The notes beneath the pieces are model-generated. The model ran no database searches. It worked only from the letters and a program-made list of their open reading frames with translations, and was not told the origin of the DNA. Both the position numbers and the translations under genes were made by a program. From Harmonia axyridis (taxonomy: Eukaryota; Arthropoda; Insecta; Coleoptera; Coccinellidae), in NCBI RefSeq assembly GCF_914767665.1, contig NC_059501.1, positions 70,282,798-70,346,797 of the forward strand: a stretch of DNA of 64,000 nucleotides, given 5' to 3'. The stretch's first letter is position 1; every line of letters begins with the position of its first letter. Below are positions 36,801 to 48,800 of this stretch, piece after piece.

Positions 36801-39800
36801 TTCCTTTTCCTTTTCTTCAAACAGGAAGATCTTTCATCTTCCTTGAAGACACCGGATTTGTTTTCTTTCTCAGTTTTATCTTTATTGTTTTTTATGAACA
36901 TCTCTTAATTGTTTCTTGTTTTGAAAGATATTATATAATCGAATTTTGTCTTTAGGTATTCAGCAATCTTTTCGGAAATATTTTTAACATAAGTTAACGA
37001 AATAAATTTAGTATCAATACTATATTTTATTATATATTAATATTTTTTCATAAACATAAAGATCTGTTTTCTCCATATCTGAATCTCAAGAAAAATTATG
37101 ATACAAGAACACTATCATACAATTTACCAAAACATAGCCTTTCAATAACTCAAAAGCAAGCAGAGTACCGCTGTTTAAAGTTTTTTAATAAATTACCAAA
37201 GGATATACAAAAGATTGATCAACTTAAACCTTTCAAAAAAAAAAGTTTTTAATTTATTATTGAACATGGAACCATATAGTATGGAAGAATTCTTTGGATG
37301 ATTAAGAACCACATTTCTTTTTTGACACTGTTTCATTTCTCTTCTTGTTTGTAACTTGAATTGTTTTGAAATAAAGATTATTTATCATTATTATTATTAT
37401 TATTATAATTTACTATTGGGCATGTTTGACTTAGAGCTTGCTTTCTTTGTTTATTACCCAAAATTTGATCAATAACATATGAGTTGTAACCGTTATTTGA
37501 AGCTATATGTTTGATTTAATTAAATTATTTACAAAAATTAGCATGATTCATAGGTATATTGATGAATCTATGGATCATACAATTGAATGCAGCCATTTTT
37601 TGATTTAACGGGTGTTTAGAAGTAGCATAGATGGTAGTATCGGTACGTGTAGATTTTCTGAAAAAAACAGAAACTATGAAAGTTTTTATTTCTGGTTATT
37701 GTTAGATCAAGAAAGTTAACTGTATTAAGTATTATGTTCGATTTCAGAAATGAATTTGATACTTGGGTGAATATTATTGATAAATTCTGTAAACAAAGAA
37801 ACTTGTCTATTTGTACCTTTGAAGCAACATATAATATCGTCTACGTATCTATACCAATTCAGGAAATATTTTCTCATATTGTTGGAGTGAATTTTGGTTT
37901 CTTAGTTATTCATGAAAATTTCTGCTAGGATTGGAGTTAGTGGGTTACTCAAGATCAAACTTTCATCATACTTACAAATGGTTTCATTCAATTGAAAGTA
38001 ATTTTGACTGAGGCATATTTCTAAATCTTAATCGGATTTGTATTATTTGTAACCAGTAATTCTTTCATTATTTCAATGATTTCTACTGGAGGAATGCTAG
38101 GAAATAAGTTCTGCACATCGAAAGAAACAAATTTAGAGTTGTTAGGTTGATAAACATTTTATTTTCTCAATCAGTTCTAAACTCTATTTCTTATCGAGTA
38201 TATTGAATGAAATTTTGTTTCTTTGTTTATAATTGATATTAGAGCTCTGGGTAATTTAATGCTTGGTGGTTATACTATAAGTGTAATGGGGTTATTATCT
38301 TCATGAAGTTTTATCAAAAAATATAATTTGGGAATCTGAGGATCTTGGAAAAGACCAACGGTTAAATCCAGTGGCGGACAAAGACAACTGGGGGCCCGAA
38401 GCGCAAAGTAAATCTGGGGCCTCCTTGATCAAGATCAAAGATTTTTCAGATACCCCCGAAAAGATTCCAATGCAAGGATAAAAGATATCGTTTTAGGCAG
38501 CATAATAATCAAAATGAAGTGCATATATATAAAATTTAAAAATATAACTTCAACAAGGATATATATTAAAATAAAATGATATAAGAAGAATAAAATATTA
38601 AAATAAAAAATATATGTAATGCAAATATTAAGAAATAAATAAAACACATTGGTAAAATGAAATTAATGTGAAAAAAATTAAAATATAAATCTAAAACAAA
38701 AATGACAATATCAAAAACACTTTCTTCGGATACTAAAGAAAAAAAAACTATCTGGATAATTCATGAAGAAACTTTTCTAGTTTTAGATTTGGCAAATTTG
38801 ACTATCATAGAAAATAAACTTTTTTTGGGCTGATTCAGGTTCGATAAACAAATTTGCCAATGCATTCGAATTTGCTTGAAAAAAGCTATTCCTCGAATAA
38901 TTTTTCACTCTTCTCAATGCCGAAAAACATCTTTCAATCCTGGCATTACCTACAGATGGGCATACCTAGTTAAAAATTTTCAGAACAGATTCTACATTTT
39001 GAAACGTGGACTGTAAGCCATCAATAAGGAGTTTATTACTCTTTACCGGATAAGATAAGATAAAATCTGTCATAGAACGAAGAACTTAATCCTTGAATTG
39101 GATTTTGTCGATATCCCTACTATATCGATTAATTTTTACTACGTAAATTAATACCATTCTCGGAAAAATATTAGGAAATCATCACCAGACAATGTCCTAA
39201 ACTAAACTAAACAACACTGCGATGACTGAATTCCATTATGAGTGCATCAAAAATGCATTATGTAGATGAACAATAAACGCTGGTTTACTGGTTAATGGGT
39301 TTCATATTTTGACGTTTCGTAAAAATGCAGTTTCCTCCTTCGGGCCCTTTTCTTTTCATCTATAACTTCGGTTCGTTAATTTTTGTTCCTCTGCCTCAAT
39401 CTTTGATGAATTCCAAAAGAAAGGTCTGAAGGTATGTACCCATTAATAAATTGAAATCTGCTTCTTGGAATTTATACCTGCCTTATTCCAAAGTATCGTC
39501 GAAATGAATTGAATAAGAAGGTAATTCAATTCAATTGTTTGATTTCAATGGAGGTTAGAAGCGCTTTTGTTTGTATTTATGCAGGTAGCCCCATGTAGGA
39601 AGGCATATTTTCTTATCGCAACCAGATGCATTCTGAAATCCATAAAGTAAATTCCCAATTAGCGGCAAAATCAAAGGGGGTTGAAAGAAGTGTTACATTA
39701 TTCCGATTTTATGACCTGAACCAAAGGGATGGCATTGTATGTTTGAACGATCACATATAATTATTATTTGTTATTGGCCTTTTAGCTCTTGTGGCGTCCG

Positions 39801-42800
39801 CATTATTAGCACAATCATAAATCATACTTGGTTTTCACTTTTATATTTTCGCTCAGCTTTCTTTCAATGTGTTTTGGTGGACTAATCCACACTATCCGTT
39901 CCTGACCCGTTAGCAAAATAATTGAAAAATAGTCTGATACAACAACAGCAACAAAAATATTTATTTCCAGAATTATCTTCGTGACAACAAAATGAAAATA
40001 AGTCATAAATTTTAATACTCATTTAATAAAAATTTATATTTAATTTTTCCCACTAAATCCCTGAATACAAATTCACCAACCACCCAGCTAACAATGAGAA
40101 AATGTTCATAACTAAGAGAAATGCAATATATTGAATAAACGACTATGTATATGTATTTAGCAGAACCATCTTATTATTCTTAAGAAATATAAGAAGTGTT
40201 TTCATTTCATATCAAAATCAATTATAATTTTTTTTAATCCTTTAATGTATATTAATTACGCACAGGTAAATATTTCGCGAAATAAATACCACTGTAATTT
40301 TTATGTTTATTCTGAATGAACAATATTATTATTAATATATAATTACATAATATGAACCTCTTTCAAATAAATAGATCATTTCCTTCATCCCATAAGGTGT
40401 GTATATTGAAATGTATTCCATTGCAGATTCAGCCTTTCATCTTTATGAATTGCCTTTCTTTAATTTGTTATTCACCTAAGAATGTAGATAAGAAAATCTA
40501 TAAAGGGGGCTGAATTTGTTTATTCAGTAAGAAAGAATTGTGAATCAATTAGGAGGGAATTAAAGTATCAATTAAGGAATATTGATTGGAGAGAATTAGA
40601 GCTTAGACGCATTAGTCAACCATTGTATTTGAAATAATTTTTTTTTTTTTTAATAACGATGTTTTCTATACGAAAAACATTTTTATATGCAAAGTAAGTT
40701 CAATTTCAATCTTTGGATTTGAGGACTTAAGGTAAAATTAAGTTAATGAAAATAAGCTCTATAATTTTTTATTTTTTAAGAATTTTTCGACGCTGGGTAC
40801 GTTTGTTTCAGGTGATTTTGAAAAAGGTATATTCAGCGAACTAGAGAAAATCTATCTATTATTCAAAAATATGAGAGTACTGAGATACGATAATACGAGT
40901 AAATATGAAGGGAAAAGACAAATGTTTATTTTTTCTCAGCAATCCTAAAATAAATTCAATTTTTTGTACAGGATTGAAATTGATGGTTTTTGTTATTGAA
41001 TATTTAATTTATGTTATTTTAAAAAAAAATTAAAAGTATGCCTTCAATTTTTTCATTTCCTGCTAAAAGACCCCGATTACCCAATAGGCCAATAATAATT
41101 TATTGCATTCTACAGAGTTTGATTTTTTTTTCTTGGGGTGTAATCGAACAAATTTTTGTTGACGACTAAGTTTACTCATATCTGTAATATGAAAAAGAAA
41201 GATTTGATAACCAAGTTTGAACCAAAAATTACTCGAAATAATAGTATTTTTTTATTACCGATTCTATTGTTGATACCTTATATAGAGTGTTCCTAAATTG
41301 GAGGTAAAAATGAAAGTGAGTAATTTTAAGAAAAAAAAAGGCATATTAACAAAAGCATAAACGCTATGTTTTCGAGATATAGGGTGTTTCTTGTAGTACT
41401 TTTTTTTGTGATGCTTATACCACCATAAAATTTTTATCAATCTCCGATATAGATTTGGTTAATAAGTACCAGAACTTATAATCAATTTAATTATCACAGC
41501 TTACTAATTGCTTCATATTAACTTGGATTGTCCTGAGGATTAATAAAGGGCTATTTGAATTTTTTTCTCGAAATCGATACGACAAAACAACAAAATCAAA
41601 ATGTATAGTACTGGACCAGAGTTCCTTTTTACATTTTTCTAAACTACCAGTGGTTCACAAAAATAAATTCTAAAGGAAAGAAGCGGACTCTCTTCCAGAA
41701 AAAATATCATCCTGTAGATTTGCAATGGAAATTAGCATATCACACGATGAAAACTTTAAATTAGAATATCTATGCCAAATTTAGGTTACATATCTTACGA
41801 AGGGACGATGCTATGAGAAAATCAAAGTTTAGAACCCGGTATCTCGAAAACAAAGCTTTTCGTCCCATGTTATAGTACTTTTTCTCTTAAAATTGTTTGT
41901 ACCTCCAATTTAGGAACTCCCAGTATAGTCAATTCAAAACTGATGTCTTCACAAATAAATTGCAATGTGAATGAAACCCATTAAATTTCTCGATGCGAAT
42001 AACTCAGTTCAGATCTTTGATAACTGTAGCATTGAAACTTTTTGACAAGAATTATGCAAAAAACCGAAAACAACGGGCAAGTGTATACCTACCGATGACG
42101 AATGGCAAAACAAAGGGGCGATGCCGACAAGCGGATAGGTAAAAGAAAATAATAAACCTTGGGCATAGACGTACTCGTAGTTCGATAAAAAGTATTCATC
42201 TTGAAAGTGATTATAAACTCATAAACCATAAAAGGATCCGATTTTTTACTGCCGTGTCGATTTCAAAGAGAATTAAAATGATTATTCGTTCAGTTCATGG
42301 AAATATTTCCATTCTTCGTTTTGCGAGAATTCTGAAATTTTAAATTTTGGAAATCTTGGGGGGGGGTTAATTACCCCACATTTCCACGCCCCTGTTTCTG
42401 TTAGGGCGGTAAATGGGTTATCTGAGGTAGTTTGGAAAGCAACAGTTTTGTTTTCTAGTATTACGTTCCTCATTAGTAGGTGGTTATCTATATGATTCAG
42501 TAAATGATGAATAATGTTCTCAAAATGACCCCTAACGATATTATTTTGATTTTCAAAACACAATTTTCGAATGATATTTGTATAAATAGCAAGTACCTAC
42601 TCAGTTCCAACATAATAATTTCGTCGATTGCCGTTATAACATCTAGTCTAGTGTCCTGAAGACTGAGTGAGTTTAAAAAAGAATTTAAATATTTTTTTCA
42701 TTAAATATCGGAAAACCCTGAAAAGAAACACAGTATATCTCTGTGAAAATATTCAAGGATAAGTTTAGAATTAATTATATTGATTTATTCATCATTTTGT

Positions 42801-45800
42801 GATTTTGTGGAGAAGAAACATCAGTATGGACAATTACTGGATCTATGATACGCTCCAGTCAGATTTGAATACACTTGACATAGTGCGAAGACACGAGTTA
42901 TTGACAAATGCGGTAAGTACATCAAATGCCATATTAAGTTGTCGAAATAGTGTATACGTCAATAAAAAATTGAATTCTTCATACTAAGGGGTATTCGAAA
43001 ATACTCCATGTATGTTCCGAGATTTTTTGTAGTTATCGAGTTATCTACACCACCACCTTTTTGTAGTAGGTATATTTTTTCAGTTTTTTTTTTGTGACAA
43101 GATTGTCTCGAATATAAATTTCTTATATGTAAAAGTGAAGCTAACATTTCCTTAGATGGAATTTAAGTGAACACTTTTCATAACTTTTCGTTGACAATTT
43201 GTATATTCAAATTTTCTCTTTTATCATAAGTAGTATTTAGTAATAGCTTTAATTTCCGATTCCTGTTTATAGGCAAGATATTTCTTGAAATACTTTGATG
43301 AGTGTTATGTTAATTTTTAAAAAAGTAAAAGTGTAAGAATAGCTTTAGCTGAACTTTCGCCTAATAAAGACGGTTATTATTATTATTAATAAAGCCTGTT
43401 AATAGAAATAGACATCGAATTATTGTTTTTAACGTCGATACACAAAAGAAGAGAATAACAATCTTATAAATTGGAAACTAAAGCTATTACTAAATACTAC
43501 TTATGATAAAAGAGAAAATTTGAATATACAAATTGTCAAGGAAAAGTTATGAAAGTGAAAAATGTTCACTTAGATTCCTCCTAAGGAAATGTGAGCTTAA
43601 CTTTCACATATAACAAAGTTATATTCGAGACATTCATGTCACAAAAAAAAAATGTGAATATAAAAACTGTCAAAGAAAAGTCATAAAAGTGAAACATGTT
43701 CACTTAGATTCCCCGTCTGAGGAACTGTGGATTACACTTTTACATAATGTGATAAGTACATCAAAATCCATATTAAGTTGTCTAAATAGTGTTTACGTAA
43801 AAAAATGAATTCCTCATACTCAGGGTTATTCGAAAATACTCCATGTATGTTCAGAGATTTTTTGTAGTTTTCGGGTTATCTACCCTTCCCGAGACCCTTC
43901 CACCTTCAAAAATTCATATCTTTTTATAGTAGGAATTTTTAGTTTTGTGACATGATCATCTCGAATATAACTTTCATATATGTGAAAGTGAAACTCCTAT
44001 TTCCTTAGACGAGGAATCTAAGTGAACATGTTTCACTTTTATGATTTTTCGTTGACAGTTGGTATATTCAGATTTTCATAAGTAGTATTTATTAATAGTT
44101 TCAATTTCCGATTTCTGTTTTTAGATAAGGTATTTCTTGTAATACCTACTTTGATGAATGTTAAGTTAATAAAGCCTGTATATAGATACAGACATCGAAT
44201 TATAGTTATTAACTTCGATATACAAGAGAAGAATATAACTTACATAAACGTAAAATAATGAACTTTCTAACATTGTGGCAAGTTACTCAAAATAGTATCC
44301 AAATGAAGAATCTAAGTTTTTAATGAGATACGCTCGAATTTTCAACTTCAATTCGAAATGCAAAAGGGTTTACTTTGAAATTTAGGAGGTTCCTAGACTA
44401 TCCAAAACTTAGAAAAATTAGTACTCGACGTATATTATTTGAAGGTGGATATAACTTAAAATATATCATTTTTATCATTCTAAAAATTGCAAATTGAAAT
44501 TGATAATTTGTTAAAATTCAAAATAGAAACAAATTAGAGTAAAATAATTCGTCATAACAACAAATTTTAGAAATGTCATTCTCCGACTTGAATATATAGT
44601 CGATAATGTCTTGAAGGGTTATGTTTTACCTATCTACAGGCGCTTGAAGATTCTTCTTCAATTATGCTTTCAGCTTTTCTAATTTTTTTACAAAAAACTT
44701 AAATTCTGAGTGACTTGGAGCAATGTTAGAAAGTTCATTATTTCACGTATGAAAATAACGACTATAATTTCACAAATTAAGACTGGGAATACCTTCATAC
44801 TACAAAAAAATATATGAATTTTTAAAGATGGTAGGATAGGAAACTAATGAGAAAATTATAATTCGAAAATAGAAAAAATTGGAGAACATACATGGGGTAA
44901 TTTTGAATGCCGCTGGGTATGAGGAATTCAGATTTTTCTATTATCTATTTTTTTTATTTATTTTTTATTATCCGTTATATTCTATTCAAACATGCAAATT
45001 GTTGCTTATCATTATTTTCATTATTTTTTTCGCAACTATTTATAAACACCCTGTATATATTTACTTATTTTTATTCAAAAAATATTTGATTAATATTTTT
45101 TTCTTCCGATATTTTTGGGCGCCCCTGAGGACCTTGCGCTTGTGGCAAGTGCCACCTTTGCTACGTCCTAGATACGGAACTATCCAGCGATAAAAGGTTC
45201 TATTCTGATATAAAAAATTAATATTTCGTATATATCAAGATTATTAATTAATGGATTTTTTACAACGTTTTCGTCATCTCCAATACTCGCTTTCTCTTCA
45301 TACAATAATTCTGCGATAAGAGGTTTCATTTTGATATAAAAAATTTATATTTCGTATATTTCAAGACTGTCTCCCCTACATATTGTTATTCAAACTCAGT
45401 ACTCAATACACTTCTTCTTTACAAGTGGTATAGAGAAACTGCCTATCACTTAAGAAATAGTTTTCTTGATATGATAGTGTTGAATGAATACATTTGAAGC
45501 AATTTCGCAAATCTCCATGTACCAGTCATTCTTCAATCCTACTAATGTTCTCTGCACAGAATAAGGCAGACGGAGACTTATTGTATTCAAATATTTTAAG
45601 GTGACAATTATCATCTGTAACTTGTCATTAAGATATATTAGGAACATTTCGTCTGAAACCATTTGTTCCATAATTCAAACCCATTGAATTCAGTTCTTCT
45701 AGTTTTGGTAATTTTGGTGGGGAATACAAATAAATGGGATCTTAATGACTTCCTATATTTCCGATAATTTTCTAGATTTTAAGTAAAACCATGGACAGAA

Positions 45801-48800
45801 ACCTTTTTTCATTCAATGCAACAACAGAATTTTGTCAGCAACTATTTGAGTGTGATCAGTGTTTAAACGTGCGTTCTTAAAAAATATCGAAATATCTCGG
45901 AAAGAATTTTAGCATGGGTAATAATCTGTCAAGTCGGCTTGAAAACGTGAGTAAATATTGATAGACTTTCATACATATTAATAATTTTATTTGTTAATTC
46001 ATCTTAGCTTCAAGTTCTAATTGGTTTGATTTTTCATTTTATACTTAATACTCAGTGAATGAAGATGAAAACTGCATATTTCAATTCTTCGATAGTTCCT
46101 GTTGAGTTCATTTCAAGTCAAGAATGATAAACTATATTTCTTATAATTTTTGAGATAAGTATAATATGATTATTCGTATTACATTGAAAAATTTTTCAAA
46201 CGTAAAAAATTCAACATCTAATGAAACAAAGCAAACACTTATAGGTACCTATATCATTATTGAAATGAAATATAACAGCTTACATAAATAGTTTGATTAA
46301 TAACGCATATATTTTGACTAATCGACTAATTTTATGTTATAGTTGATTGTTTCATCTTGATTTAAGAATATCACAAACCTCATGAGAAAATCATATAGAA
46401 AAATCAATAAAATTTTTTTGTAATAAGTGAATACCTAGAGCGAACAGAATTTGTACGAATTAATAACTTCAAAATGTGCACCCAATTTCATGCTCAATGT
46501 AGTTTAAGAAAATAGTAATTTTTGTTTTTCTATTTTTGGATTCTACATTTCTCAAATTTCAAACTATGAATCTTTTGGGGCGTTTAGCATTTTTTTTCTT
46601 TTATGGGAATAGTTGAGCAAATAATTACAAAACGTTCTTATTCATTATTACCTACTTTTCAGTATTCAGCTACTCATTATGTCTATTCATATCTATCCAT
46701 TTATTTAGTGACTAGTATTGATAATATTTCAAACAAATTAAAATTTATGGATGGTTCTGCAATTTTGCTCAACCCAAAATGAAAAATGAATTACCTATAT
46801 ATTACCATTCAATTTTTTCAGGAATACTTCCTCTCTATCATTACTGAATTATTTTTTAAGCACTTGTTACTCAAACATCGCAATTCGTTATGGTGTCTGC
46901 AATATTCGAATATCGAATGAAAAAATATTTCCATAACAATGATGGTTCAGGCTAAGTTTGTTCATATAAAAACATATCCCGAAAGTTTATAAAGAATTTC
47001 AGGAGAATTGTATAATCACTTCATCCAGATTAACTAACTGACAACAATGACATCCAGTTATATGGTCTCCAGAAGCGCAATAGGCGCGCGAATGAATTAG
47101 CGCTCAAAATAAAATTTCCCAATTAAAATCTATTAGATTTTGATATAAATGAATATCCGCTCATCCCGAAAAGATAAACAGGAATTGTTCCTAGAAATTT
47201 TATGTAGAATAGAAAAAAATTTTCATAAAATATTAAGGCTCACTTTCACTATGATAGTAACTATCACACCTACATTATCTGAAATTTAATTGATTACCTT
47301 TGAAATATAATTTTCCTTTTCTGAAATATGATTTCCTGTTTCTGAAATTCAATTCACTATTCTGAAATACAGCTTAGTTTTTCTGAATTCCAACTTCCTA
47401 ATCTGAATTTCTATTTCGTGTTTCTGAAATTAAATTAACTATTCAAAATCCAATTTTTTTTCGGTTTACATTTTCCTATTCTGAAATACATGTTTCCTTA
47501 TAACATTTTATACTCTTGTTAACACTGTCATAAAAAGAGACATATATTTATATAATAAAGCCTACACATCTTCCAACTGGAACATGCTTTGGGTTTCTGA
47601 AAAGAACAACAATTTTCAAAATCAATATCTACATCCATTTCTTAATATTCTAAAAATAATTTTTTTTACAGTTCCTTGATTTCTTCCCCTGCTTCCGAAA
47701 GCAAAATCAAAATCCGGATGAACCTCCAGTAACAACTCCTCTACATGAAGCTGTGAAAATCGGAGATGAAAGAAAAGTAATAAAATTGCTCAAAAGGAAA
47801 AATGTCAATGTGAACATCATGAACAAAGACGGTTTCACACCAGTACATTTTGCAGTAAAATACGGATATCCCAACTTGATAAGACTCCTTATGGAAAAAG
47901 ATGGTGATATTAATGTTGTAGGATTCCATGGTTTGAGGCCTTTCCATATGCTCATGGTTTCAAGAAACAAAACTACTTGCCTGGATGAGATACTCAAATA
48001 CAAACCCGAGATCGATGCCAGAGAGATTTTGGGAAACACAATATTGCAGATAATGGTAATGATCGCACCAACGAACACTCATGTTATAATGAAACTGCTG
48101 GAGCATGGAAGCAACCCCAACAACTTGAATTCTGTGGGAAATAACTGTCTACACAATATTGCCATGTTGGAGCAAAACGTAGGACTACACGTGACTACGA
48201 CTTTAGCTAGGGCGCTGTTGGAAAAAGGATTGGATCCTAATTGTAGAAACACAGCAGGTAACACCCCATTGCATTTTGCAGCGAAAGGTAACCCAACTCT
48301 AGTAGGTATTTTAATAGAATATGGGGCAGATATGAACCTAGTGAACAACTATAATGCAACAGCCTTCGATGTGGCTGCACAAGTGTACGACAGGTCCGTC
48401 ATAGACATATTCATCAAGCACATAGTCTTGAGAATACATAGAGGCTTGCCAGTGAATGAATCAATTCTAAAACAAACACGTTCTTTAGAGTTTTTTAGAA
48501 AGTGCACTTCAAGATATGAAAATGAAATGACAAACATGCAAAAGATGAAACTACAGGAAAATTCAACAATATCTTATTATGACGTATTATGCAACAAAAA
48601 AAAGAGAAGGAAGGCTATCAATGATATCACTCTCTATCGATTTGTGCACAGTGACAGGTTAAAATGCGTCAGCTATTATCGTGACGTGTGGAAAATTGTA
48701 CATAGTGAAATAAAACAAATGGATCATGAGGCACTTTCTTATCGAATTGTTGAAACAATCCTAGGAGATAAATTGCCCCATTTGTGTATAGAACATATTG

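Noticed and set aside
36719..36901. Minus-strand 60-codon frame
   Set aside because: A scrap of the decayed Penelope GIY-YIG region, already covered by the 36,656-38,360 remnant.
42282..42563. 93-codon minus-strand frame before the ankyrin promoter, first suspected as an upstream TULP4 exon
   Set aside because: It lies mostly in the repeat copy 42,030-42,450 and has no family resemblance. The true upstream TULP4 exons were found at 52,855 and 58,067.
44879..45193. 104-codon plus-strand frame rich in Phe/Tyr/Ile
   Set aside because: Composition is that of T-rich DNA; it is not a credible membrane protein and has no support from splice sites.
47707..48537. Minus-strand frames of 62-123 codons
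   Set aside because: Antisense shadows of the ankyrin-gene exon.
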